Assembly (NCBI GenBank): GCA_016780605.1
Contig: JADHLS010000280.1
Location: 1 to 6,809 of the forward strand
From: Reyranella sp.
Lineage (GTDB): Bacteria; Pseudomonadota; Alphaproteobacteria; Reyranellales; Reyranellaceae
Length of the DNA stretch: 6,809 bases
Direction of reading: 5' to 3'
The first letter of the stretch is position 1; every line of letters begins with the position of its first letter. Positions 1 through 6,809 of the stretch are shown here, in pieces. The translations under genes were made by a program, and so were the position numbers. The notes beneath the pieces were generated by a model. The model saw only the letters and a program-made list of their open reading frames with translations. It was not told the DNA's origin and did not search any database.

Positions 1-1873
<1,873 letters not shown>

Positions 1874-1892
<19 letters not shown>

Positions 1893-2479
1893 TTTTCCAG
1901 GCCCGCCGAACGCGGCATTGCCGCGATTGCCGGCAGCAGGTCCTTGAGGTCGCTCACGAAGGCGACATGGTCGAGGTGGGTCCGTGCGGCGAAACCGCCG
2001 TCGACCACACCGCGCAGAAGGGCTGCGAGCGGCTGCCAGTAGCCGCCCTGGTCGACGATCACGATCGGCTTGGAGTGCAGGCCGAGCGTGCGCCAGGACA
2101 GCACTTCGAACAGCTCCTCGAGTGTGCCGATGCCGCCCGGCAGCACGACGAAGCCATCAGCGCGCTCGAACATCTGGAGCTTGCGCTCGTGCATGGTCTC
2201 GACGACGACGGTCTCGGTGAGCGCGGGATGGCCGGCCTCGCGCTTCAGCAGGAAGCTCGGGATGACACCGACCACGCGGCCGCCCGCCTTCAGGGCGGCA
2301 TTGGCCACCAAGCCCATCAGGCCGACGCCGCCGCCGCCATAGACGAGGCTGATGCCCTGGTGAGCCAACAGCTGGCCGAGCTGCGACGCAACTTCACGGG
2401 AACCTGGATCGGTTCCGAAGCGTGAGCCGCAGAATACACATAAGGAAGAGGGGACTGGCTGGGACACTTGTTTCGACAC
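1874..2479 (-). CDS. LOG-family protein (TIGR00730-type nucleotide 5'-monophosphate phosphoribohydrolase)
   Basis: The 201-residue product is a Rossmann-fold LOG protein. Characterised members cleave the ribose-base bond of cytokinin riboside or purine 5'-monophosphates, releasing the free base and ribose 5-phosphate. The N-terminal strand reads SSLCVFCGSR (11-20). The nucleotide-binding loop is YGGGGVGLMG (47-56), the conserved MHERK is at 96-100, and the family signature PGGIGTLEE lies at 114-122. Length is normal for the family. The start is a GTG at 2477-2479; there is no in-frame ATG between it and an upstream stop near 2552, and the Shine-Dalgarno match is weak, so a later start (for example the GTG at residue 5) is possible. 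It is divergent from the LysM gene and upstream of icd on the same strand. The last codons lie inside a palindromic repeat array, so the C-terminal tail was probably reshaped by the repeat. The family call is secure; the substrate is inferred. Confidence 0.93.
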
Positions 2480-2527
2480 GGTCCGGGAACGGATGCTTCG
2501 ATTTCTATTTACAGACGCTCCGATGCC

Positions 2528-2555
2528 TTTCCGGACCGAACGGTCATGGTATCAT
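2528..2555 (+). promoter_or_regulatory. Possible extended -10 promoter for the LysM/psd cluster
   Basis: TGGTATCAT at 2547-2555 matches an extended -10 element (TGn plus TATCAT, five of six to consensus). A weak -35, TTTCCG, sits 16 bases upstream at 2528-2533. It is correctly placed in the divergent gap about 60 bases before the LysM start. This is a motif match only, and sigma-70 promoters in GC-rich alphaproteobacteria are hard to call by eye. Confidence 0.35.
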
Positions 2556-2613
2556 TTCGTAGAGGAAGGTCGCGACCCCAATGGGGACGGGTGGTCGCAC
2601 CGTCTGGAGGGTA

Positions 2614-3654
2614 ATGTCACGCACAGTCATTTGGTTGGTCGCCGTCGGCGCGGTCGTCCTTGCGGCCGGCCTGGGTGTCGCGTGGCACGGTAAACTGAGT
2701 GAGCAGGCGATCTTCGGACAATCGGCCAACCCGGAGCCAAGTCCCCCGAAGGCGGTGGCTGCCACAGCGCCGCCAACAGCCGCCGGTCCGCCTGCCGCCA
2801 GTCCCGCGACGCCGTCAACGACCCCGCCCGCTGCCGCTCCTCCGACCTTCGACATTGCGCGCATCACGCCCGACGGCCGGGCCGTCATCGCCGGCCGCGC
2901 GACGCCGGGCGCCAAGATCGTGTTGCTGAACGGCGGCAAGGAGATCGCGCGCAGCGAGGCCGATGCGCGCGGCGAATGGGTCGTGATCGCCCAGGATCCG
3001 CCGCTGCCGCCCGGTCAGCACGAACTGCGTGTCGTGCAGCATGTCGAGGGCCACGCGCCGGTCACGTCCGAGCAAGTGGTGGTCGCCGTCGTGCCCGAGC
3101 CGCCGGCAGCGGGTGCGCCGCGCGAGGAGACGCTGGTGATGATTGCGCCGCCTACCGGCGCGCCCAAGTTGGTGCAGCCGCCGAGCGCGGCGGGCGTGCC
3201 GCGATCGGGCGACCTCGCTTTGTCGACGCTCGACTATGACGAAAACGGCCGCGTCACCGTCACCGGCCTTGCGGCGCCGGGCAGCGTGGTGCGGGTCTAC
3301 ATCGACGACAAGCTCGCGGCCGAAGGGCCGGCCGGCAGCGACGGCCACTGGAAGCTGATGGCGTCCGAGCCGGTCGCAGCGGGCAAGCATGCGGTGCGGC
3401 TCGACCGCCTGGGTGGTGACGGCAAGCCGGCGGCGCGCCTGGAATTGCCGTTCGACCGTGTCGACGTGCCGCCCGGCGCCAAGGACACGCGCCGGCTGGT
3501 CGTGGTGCGCGGCGATAATCTGTGGAACATCGCGCGCGCCCATTATGGCTCCGGTCATCATCACACGGTGATCTACGGCGCCAACAAGGAGCAGATCCGC
3601 GATCCCGACCTAATCTATCCGGGACAAGTCTTCAGCCTGCCCAAGGTCAACTGA
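2614..3654 (+). CDS. Membrane-anchored protein with two Ig-like repeats and a C-terminal LysM domain
   Basis: A 346-residue envelope protein. A hydrophobic segment (about 5-24, IWLVAVGAVVLAAGLGVAW) after a short basic N-terminus acts as signal anchor or signal peptide. A Pro/Ala/Thr-rich linker follows (about 38-78). Two related beta-rich Ig-like repeats come next (about 79-161 and 200-285); both carry G-R-(A/V)-x-(I/V)-x-G-x-A-x-P-G-(A/S) followed by G-x-W. The C-terminus is a LysM domain (about 293-344: LVVVRGDNLWNIARAHYG, then YPGQVFSLP), a module that binds the glycan chains of peptidoglycan. The ATG at 2614 was chosen because GGAGG lies just before it and it puts the hydrophobic helix at the N-terminus. 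An in-frame ATG at 2581 would add 11 residues but has a poorly spaced AGGAAGG. psd starts 32 bases downstream, so the two are probably co-transcribed. A role in linking membrane and cell wall is inferred; the exact function is unknown. Confidence 0.88.
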   Translation: MSRTVIWLVAVGAVVLAAGLGVAWHGKLSEQAIFGQSANPEPSPPKAVAATAPPTAAGPPAASPATPSTTPPAAAPPTFDIARITPDGRAVIAGRATPGAKIVLLNGGKEIARSEADARGEWVVIAQDPPLPPGQHELRVVQHVEGHAPVTSEQVVVAVVPEPPAAGAPREETLVMIAPPTGAPKLVQPPSAAGVPRSGDLALSTLDYDENGRVTVTGLAAPGSVVRVYIDDKLAAEGPAGSDGHWKLMASEPVAAGKHAVRLDRLGGDGKPAARLELPFDRVDVPPGAKDTRRLVVVRGDNLWNIARAHYGSGHHHTVIYGANKEQIRDPDLIYPGQVFSLPKVN

Positions 3655-3686
3655 GTCCTCGTGGGCGGCGAATAGAGAGCTCATTC

Positions 3687-4379
3687 ATGCTGGCGAATTT
3701 CTTCGTGCCGATCCTCGACGACGGCTGGCGCTTCATCGCCGCCTTCGCAGGCGTGACTTTCCTCGCGGCGTTGAGCGGCATCGCCTGGCTCTTCTGGCCG
3801 TTGATGATCATCACGCTGTGGTCGATCTATTTCTTCCGCGATCCGCCGCGCGGCGTGCCACAGCAGGACAATCTGCTGATCGCGCCGGCCGACGGGCTGG
3901 TGCAGATGGTTACTGCAGCCGTGCCGCCGGCCGAGCTCGGGCTTGGCCCCGAGCCGCTGACGCGCGTCTCGATCTTCCTGAGCGTGTTCGACGTCCACAT
4001 CAACCGTGCGCCCTGCGCCGGCACGGTCGACGTCATGGCCTATCGACCCGGCAAGTACCTCAACGCGGCGGCCGAAAAGGCGAGCGAAGACAACGAACGC
4101 ATGGCGATCGCGTTCCGCCGCGCTGACGGCCGCGTCATCGGCTGCGTGCAGATCGCGGGCTGGGTGGCGCGGCGTATCGTCTGCAGCATCAAGCCCGGCC
4201 AGGCGGTCGCTGCAGGCGAACGCTTCGGCCACATCCGCTTTGGCAGCCGCACCGACCTCTATCTGCCGCCCGGCGCACGATTGCTGGTGGCGACGGGCCA
4301 GCGCATGATCGGCGGCGAGACGGTCATGGCCGAACTCGATCCGGCCACCCCGGAACCGAGGGCGGCGGTTGAGTTTTAG
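3687..4379 (+). CDS. psd: Phosphatidylserine decarboxylase proenzyme (short type)
   Basis: Decarboxylates phosphatidylserine to phosphatidylethanolamine at the inner membrane, using a pyruvoyl group made by self-cleavage. The 230-residue product has a hydrophobic N-terminal region (about 16-50) and then the catalytic domain. Visible motifs are FFRDPPR, APADG with Asp69, LSVFDVHINRAP with His104, and the processing site IRFGSRTD. Cleavage is expected between Gly186 and Ser187, leaving a beta chain and a short alpha chain whose N-terminal serine becomes the pyruvoyl group. FGS replaces the LGST of E. coli Psd and is normal for this short, archaeal-like type. The ATG at 3687 starts the conserved MLANFFVPILDDGWRF. 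The open frame continues upstream to 3522, but that part overlaps the LysM gene and has no family similarity. A weak AGAGAG precedes the ATG. The enzyme that makes its substrate, PssA, is encoded next downstream. Confidence 0.96.
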   Translation: MLANFFVPILDDGWRFIAAFAGVTFLAALSGIAWLFWPLMIITLWSIYFFRDPPRGVPQQDNLLIAPADGLVQMVTAAVPPAELGLGPEPLTRVSIFLSVFDVHINRAPCAGTVDVMAYRPGKYLNAAAEKASEDNERMAIAFRRADGRVIGCVQIAGWVARRIVCSIKPGQAVAAGERFGHIRFGSRTDLYLPPGARLLVATGQRMIGGETVMAELDPATPEPRAAVEF

Positions 4380-4388
4380 TGTAGAGAG

Positions 4389-4407
4389 GGCGGTCATTTG
4401 AACCGCC
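4389..4407. repeat. Hairpin just downstream of psd
   Basis: GGCGGT at 4389-4394 pairs perfectly with ACCGCC at 4402-4407 across a 7-base loop, 9 bases after the psd stop. There is no T-run after it, so intrinsic termination is doubtful. It may be one half of a composite intergenic element with the inverted repeat 17 bases further on. Confidence 0.5.
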
Positions 4408-4424
4408 ACAATCTTCCCTCATAT

Positions 4425-4448
4425 TCCTCTCCCCCAAGGGGGAGAGGA
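4425..4448. repeat. 11-bp inverted repeat (CTCTCCCCC/GGGGGAGAG type) between psd and pssA
   Basis: TCCTCTCCCCC at 4425-4435 is the exact reverse complement of GGGGGAGAGGA at 4438-4448, separated by AA only. Such CTCTCCCCC-type inverted repeats recur in intergenic regions of many alphaproteobacteria (from memory), so this is probably a dispersed repeat of the REP/RPE kind. It is not a gene-specific site as far as can be seen. It could stabilise the psd 3' end or partly block read-through into pssA. Confidence 0.65.
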
Positions 4449-4498
4449 GCATGAAAGACGCATTGGATAACGAGGCTCTAGGTTTGGCGAAGAGTCTC

Positions 4499-4503
4499 AG
4501 GAG
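4499..4503 (+). promoter_or_regulatory. Ribosome binding site of pssA
   Basis: AGGAG lies six bases before the ATG at 4510, an optimal spacing, and supports that start codon. Confidence 0.7.
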
Positions 4504-4509
4504 TCTTCG

Positions 4510-5355
4510 ATGGACAGCGACTTTCGCACCCGCCGTGGCCGGTTGCGCGGTTTCTCGATCAACCGGCTGATCCCCAACGTGCTGACCCTGGCGGCGTTGT
4601 GCTCGGGGTTGACGGCGATCCGCTTCGGCCTGCAGGGCCTGATGAGCCTTGCCGTGATCGCCATCATCGTCGCGGCCTTTCTCGACGCGCTGGACGGGCG
4701 CGTCGCGCGGCGCCTGGGCGTGACCAGCCGCTTCGGCGCCGAGCTCGATTCGCTGTCGGATTTCCTGTGCTTCGGCGTCGCACCGGCGCTCGTCCTCTAC
4801 ATGTCGTCACTGAAGGATGCCGGCGCGCTGGGTTGGATCGTGACCCTGATGTTCCCGATGTGCTCGGCCCTGCGCCTGGCGCGATTCAACACGGCGTTGG
4901 TTGCCGACACGCCGCCGCCGGCCTGGACGGGCGCCTACTTCACCGGCGTGCCCGCGCCGGCCGGCGCGCTGCTGGCCTTGATCCCGCTGGTGATCAGCCT
5001 CGAGCTCAAGGCGGACTGGCCGCGTCATCCGCTGATCGTCGGTCTCGTGCTGGTGCTGGTCGGCGGCCTGATGGTGAGCCGCCTGCCCACTTTCTCCTTC
5101 AAGAAGGGCAGGGTGCCGCGTCACCTCGTGCTGCCGGCGCTGCTCGGCGCCGCGCTGACGATGGGCATCATGGTGAGCTCGCCCTGGATCGGTCTGTCGT
5201 TGCTCGGCCTGATCTACGTCTCGCTCATTCCCTTCAGCTGGATGAGTTATCGCCGACAGGCCGCCGACGACAGGACCATGCACGAGCGCGCGGCGCCGTC
5301 CGCCGAGGTCGTCAGCCTCCGCGCCGTCGATTCGAGCGCGCCACCGCGCGAGTGA
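4510..5355 (+). CDS. pssA: CDP-diacylglycerol-serine O-phosphatidyltransferase (phosphatidylserine synthase)
   Basis: Transfers the phosphatidyl group from CDP-diacylglycerol to L-serine, making phosphatidylserine and CMP in the inner membrane. It is the committed step to phosphatidylethanolamine and feeds the Psd encoded just upstream. The 281-residue product is hydrophobic with about six to eight membrane segments. It carries the full CDP-alcohol phosphatidyltransferase signature D59xxD62G63xxA66R67(x8)G76xxxD80xxxD84, whose aspartates bind metal and provide the base. The N-terminal RGFSINRLIPNVLTLAALCSGLTAIRF and SLSDFLCFGVAPALVLY are typical of membrane-integral type II PssA. The C-terminal 35 or so residues are polar and probably cytoplasmic. 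AGGAG six bases upstream fixes the start. A 130-base gap with two hairpins separates it from psd, and the next transferase gene starts 16 bases after its stop. Confidence 0.95.
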   Translation: MDSDFRTRRGRLRGFSINRLIPNVLTLAALCSGLTAIRFGLQGLMSLAVIAIIVAAFLDALDGRVARRLGVTSRFGAELDSLSDFLCFGVAPALVLYMSSLKDAGALGWIVTLMFPMCSALRLARFNTALVADTPPPAWTGAYFTGVPAPAGALLALIPLVISLELKADWPRHPLIVGLVLVLVGGLMVSRLPTFSFKKGRVPRHLVLPALLGAALTMGIMVSSPWIGLSLLGLIYVSLIPFSWMSYRRQAADDRTMHERAAPSAEVVSLRAVDSSAPPRE

Positions 5356-5371
5356 TCGCGCTCTTCCGGCG

Positions 5372-5980
5372 ATGCTCGATCCGATCTTGCGGCGGGTGAT
5401 CGACCCGCCGCTCAACCGCGCTGGCGCCTGGCTCGCCCATCGCAACATGTCGGCCAATGCGTTCAGCCTGGGCGGCCTTGCCGTCGGGCTGCTCGCGGTG
5501 CCTCTGCTCGCCTCGGGCCGCTACGAGGCTGCTCTGGCGGTCATCCTCCTCAATCGGCTGATCGACGGCCTCGATGGACCGATCGCCCGAGCGAAAGGTG
5601 CCTCCGCCTTCGGCGGCTATCTCGACATCCTCTGCGACATGGCCTTCTACGCCGCCGTGCCCGTGGGCTTCGCCCTCGCCGAGCCCGCCAATGCGCTGTG
5701 GGCGGCGGTGCTGCTCGCATCCTTCGTCTGCACCGCCTCGTCGTTCCTGGCGCGGGCAGTATTGGCCATCCAGCGCGGCGAGCCGGACGATGCCGCGCGC
5801 GGGTCCAAGTCGTTCTTCCATGCCGCCGGCATCATCGAGGGAAGCGAGACCATCCTGGCTTTCGTCCTGTTCTGTCTGTTCCCGTCCGCCTTTCCCTGGC
5901 TGGCCGGCATCTTTGCGCTGCTGTGTTTCTGGACCGCCGCGGCCCGCGCAATGAGCGCTTATCGGGCACATCGAAGTTAA
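5372..5980 (+). CDS. CDP-alcohol phosphatidyltransferase family protein, substrate unknown
   Basis: A 202-residue integral membrane protein with about five to six hydrophobic segments. It carries the active-site signature of the CDP-alcohol phosphatidyltransferase family: D65xxD68G69xxA72R73(x7)G81xxxD85xxxD89 (IDGLDGPIARAKGASAFGGYLDILCD). The spacing between AR and the glycine is seven, against eight in the neighbouring PssA, and the GGYLDI form places it in a different subgroup resembling E. coli YnjF. All motif acidic residues are present, so it is likely active. It is expected to move a phosphatidyl or similar group from a CDP-linked lipid to an alcohol, but the acceptor cannot be read from sequence. 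It starts 16 bases after the pssA stop with no clear Shine-Dalgarno sequence, which suggests one operon and translational coupling. It is unlikely to be a second PssA because the subgroup differs; PgsA is possible but not supported. Confidence 0.9.
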   Translation: MLDPILRRVIDPPLNRAGAWLAHRNMSANAFSLGGLAVGLLAVPLLASGRYEAALAVILLNRLIDGLDGPIARAKGASAFGGYLDILCDMAFYAAVPVGFALAEPANALWAAVLLASFVCTASSFLARAVLAIQRGEPDDAARGSKSFFHAAGIIEGSETILAFVLFCLFPSAFPWLAGIFALLCFWTAAARAMSAYRAHRS

Positions 5981-6024
5981 ACTGTTTATTTTCAATTACT
6001 TAACAGACATTCCTAATGTTTTTC

Positions 6025-6053
6025 TTGACGATAGATTCAGTGCCAAGTACGTT
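6025..6053 (+). promoter_or_regulatory. Possible promoter of the Flp pilin gene
   Basis: TTGACG at 6025-6030 (five of six to the -35 consensus) is followed after 17 bases by TACGTT at 6048-6053, a poor -10 (three of six). The stretch 5981-6060 is clearly more AT-rich than the genes to its left. Transcription would begin near 6060 and give a leader of about 55 bases that contains the hairpins at 6065-6094. Confidence 0.35.
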
Positions 6054-6064
6054 TCTTGCCATAA

Positions 6065-6094
6065 CGGCCCCGAGCAAGAGGGCCGGCCCCTCTT
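6065..6094 (+). other. Two overlapping, mutually exclusive hairpins upstream of the pilin gene
   Basis: CGGCCC (6065-6070) pairs with GGGCCG (6080-6085) around a 9-base loop containing GCAA. The overlapping AAGAGGG (6076-6082) pairs with CCCTCTT (6088-6094) around CCGGC and is followed by only a short TTGTG. Both cannot form together. The element may terminate the upstream lipid operon, or act as a leader structure of the pilin transcript if that starts near 6060. It closely resembles the terminator after the pilin gene. Confidence 0.5.
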
Positions 6095-6114
6095 TGTGAG
6101 TCCCGAGAAAATCG

Positions 6115-6279
6115 ATGCTGTCCTTCTTCCGACGTCTAATGAAGAACAATCACGGCGGCACGGCCGTTGAGTACACGCTTATCGCTTCGTTGATCGCCGT
6201 GGCCGCCATTGCGTCAATGCGTTCGGTCGGTAGCAAAGTCTCCAATGTGTTGGGAAACGTCGGAACGGCGATCAACTGA
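6115..6279 (+). CDS. flp: Flp/Fap-type pilin prepilin (type IVb, Tad system)
   Basis: A 54-residue prepilin, the structural subunit of Tad/Flp adhesive pili. A short basic leader (MLSFFRRLMKNNHG, residues 1-14) is followed by the Flp processing motif G-GTAVEY. Cleavage is expected between Gly14 and Gly15, which places the conserved Glu19 at mature position +5 and Tyr20 at +6. A single hydrophobic helix follows (TLIASLIAVAAIASM), then a small polar tail ending GNVGTAIN; the mature pilin would be 40 residues. Length is usual for Flp pilins. The Shine-Dalgarno sequence is weak (GAGAAA). The gene stands alone between a leader hairpin and a strong terminator, so it is probably transcribed on its own and at a higher level than the assembly genes. 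A prepilin peptidase gene follows downstream. Codon use is less GC-biased than in the left-hand genes. Confidence 0.92.
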   Translation: MLSFFRRLMKNNHGGTAVEYTLIASLIAVAAIASMRSVGSKVSNVLGNVGTAIN

Positions 6280-6306
6280 CGAGATCGTCGGCCAATAGAA
6301 CTTACG

Positions 6307-6336
6307 GGCGGCCCAGCAATGGGCCGCTCTTTGTTT
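6307..6336 (+). terminator. Rho-independent terminator of the pilin gene
   Basis: GCGGCCCA (6308-6315) and TGGGCCGC (6320-6327) form a perfect 8-bp GC-rich stem closed by a GCAA tetraloop of the stable GNRA class. A G-T wobble extends the stem by one pair. TCTTTGTTT follows directly. It lies 28 bases after the pilin stop, the expected place for its terminator. Confidence 0.88.
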
Positions 6337-6396
6337 GGAGCCCCCATTAGCAGTGTCCGACGCCAATTTTCCCTTTAGATATAATGCATTACATGC

Positions 6397-6425
6397 TTGA
6401 CTTGAGGTAACACTGAAAATATCCT
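6397..6425 (+). promoter_or_regulatory. Possible promoter for the cpaA-led pilus assembly genes
   Basis: TTGACT at 6397-6402 (five of six) and TATCCT at 6420-6425 (four of six) are separated by exactly 17 bases in an AT-rich stretch after the pilin terminator. If used, the leader to the peptidase ATG would be about 195 bases and would include the hairpin at 6565-6593. Confidence 0.4.
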
Positions 6426-6564
6426 TCGTAACGATTTTATCTGCTGTCCTTTGTTTCTTCGTAGTTTGTTCATTCGTTTGGAAATTGGGCGTCGAGCGCG
6501 ATTTTCTCGGCCGTTAGCGCGGCAATATCCAGACGAAGCAAGGGATAGCGGCATCTCCGGCCAC

Positions 6565-6593
6565 CTGCGGCAGGTCTCCAGAACCTGTCGCAG
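6565..6593 (+). other. Strong hairpin in the leader of the prepilin peptidase gene
   Basis: CTGCGGCAGGT (6565-6575) pairs with ACCTGTCGCAG (6583-6593) over 11 consecutive base pairs with a single G-U wobble and a 7-base loop. It ends 33 bases before the ATG of the peptidase gene and is not followed by a T-run. A competing smaller palindrome, ACCTGC-G-GCAGGT (6563-6575), shares its left arm. It may be a leader RNA structure or a protein-binding site. Confidence 0.5.
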
Positions 6594-6626
6594 CGAATCG
6601 GGGACGAAGCGTCGGATGGATACCGG

Positions 6627-6809
6627 ATGTCGCTGTCTACCCTCGTTCAAACCGGCTGCCTGATCGTCTTCGCGCTGCTGCTGCTGATGGCGGCGTGGCA
6701 GGACCTGCGCAGCATGCAGATTGCCGACGGCCTGTCGCTCGGCATCGTCGGCGCCTTCGCCGCCTGGGCATTGGCCGGGCTGGCCGGCGGCACGCTTTCC
6801 TTTTGGTCC
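6627..6809 (+). CDS. cpaA: Prepilin peptidase, CpaA/TadV type (5' part only)
   Basis: The first 61 codons of an A24-family membrane aspartic peptidase; the rest lies beyond the right edge. The family removes the leader of Flp prepilins at the inner membrane. Visible parts are a first membrane helix (CLIVFALLLLMAAW, about 11-24), directly followed by QDLRSMQIADGLSLGIV. Asp26 here is in the position of the first catalytic aspartate, and the arginine and IAD stand where family members carry D-x-R-x-x-x-I-P-N. A second helix (GIVGAFAAWALAGLAGG) follows. The second catalytic aspartate (GxGD region) is not in the window. The ATG at 6627 is the only usable start after an in-frame TAG at 6546; the Shine-Dalgarno match is weak. 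The pilin gene just upstream encodes its likely substrate, and further Tad genes would be expected downstream. Confidence 0.82.
   Translation, partial: MSLSTLVQTGCLIVFALLLLMAAWQDLRSMQIADGLSLGIVGAFAAWALAGLAGGTLSFWS

Larger units (their letters stand above)
6337..6626. other. Non-coding stretch between the pilin terminator and the prepilin peptidase gene
   Basis: About 290 bases without a supported gene. The first half (to about 6480) is AT-rich and contains a perfect TATAAT at 6380-6385 without a good -35, plus a better promoter candidate at 6397-6425. The second half is GC-rich and holds a strong hairpin at 6565-6593. Short open frames on both strands lack ribosome binding sites or recognisable protein features. 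It most likely serves as promoter and long leader of the peptidase gene; a small RNA here cannot be excluded. Confidence 0.5.

Noticed and set aside
2815..3564. 249-codon minus-strand open frame opposite the LysM gene
   Set aside because: Its composition (Arg, His and Asp rich) is typical of antisense frames in GC-rich DNA, while the plus strand has signal anchor, Ig-like and LysM features.
3522..3686. N-terminal extension of psd by 55 codons
   Set aside because: It overlaps the LysM gene, has Arg/Ser/Pro-rich sequence with no family similarity, and the conserved Psd N-terminus starts at the ATG at 3687.
4425..4448. The CTCTCCCCC inverted repeat as the psd terminator
   Set aside because: No T-run follows on the plus strand and the loop is only two bases; an intergenic repeat element is the better explanation.
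6384..6410. Eight-codon open frame (MHYMLDLR) as a possible leader peptide
   Set aside because: No Shine-Dalgarno sequence, it overlaps a -10-like TATAAT, and no run of regulatory codons is present.
6375..6650. 91-codon minus-strand frame in the pilin-peptidase gap
   Set aside because: No recognised domain, overlaps the peptidase start antisense, and the same region has a better explanation as promoter and leader.
6451..6663. 70-codon plus-strand frame before the peptidase gene
   Set aside because: TTG start without a ribosome binding site, basic low-complexity sequence, and it overlaps the peptidase gene in another frame.

Overview
The window looks like chromosomal DNA from an alphaproteobacterium, probably Rhizobiales- or Rhodospirillales-like. 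The coding sequence is very GC-rich with strong third-position GC, and the gene set fits: monomeric NADP-isocitrate dehydrogenase, psd with pssA, and a Tad/Flp pilus locus. The exact genus cannot be read from the sequence. No tRNA, rRNA, CRISPR array or insertion sequence was found.

Left part, minus strand: a monomeric isocitrate dehydrogenase (1-1681, its C-terminus beyond the left edge) lies downstream of a LOG-family nucleotide phosphoribohydrolase (1874-2479, GTG start). The gap between them holds a short array of 20-bp palindromic repeats that runs into the stop codon of the LOG gene.

Middle part, plus strand: after a divergent promoter region comes an envelope-lipid cluster. It contains a membrane-anchored protein with two Ig-like repeats and a C-terminal LysM domain (2614-3654), phosphatidylserine decarboxylase (3687-4379), phosphatidylserine synthase (4510-5355) and a second CDP-alcohol phosphatidyltransferase of unknown substrate (5372-5980). 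PssA makes phosphatidylserine from CDP-diacylglycerol and serine, and Psd decarboxylates it to phosphatidylethanolamine. The psd-pssA gap carries two hairpins, one an 11-bp near-perfect inverted repeat of an intergenic-repeat type.

Right part, plus strand: base composition becomes more AT-rich and a Tad/Flp pilus locus begins. A 54-codon Flp pilin gene (6115-6279) is flanked on both sides by closely similar GC hairpins (CGGCCC, GCAA-containing loop, GGGCCG, then CTCTTTGT); the downstream one is a convincing rho-independent terminator. A roughly 290-bp non-coding stretch with a possible promoter and a strong leader hairpin follows. The window then ends 61 codons into a CpaA/TadV-type prepilin peptidase, the enzyme expected to process the pilin.

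No clearly new biological system is visible. The observations most worth a second look are the duplicated hairpin around the pilin, the structured leader of the peptidase gene, the palindromic array at the LOG stop codon and the unassigned second CDP-alcohol phosphatidyltransferase.
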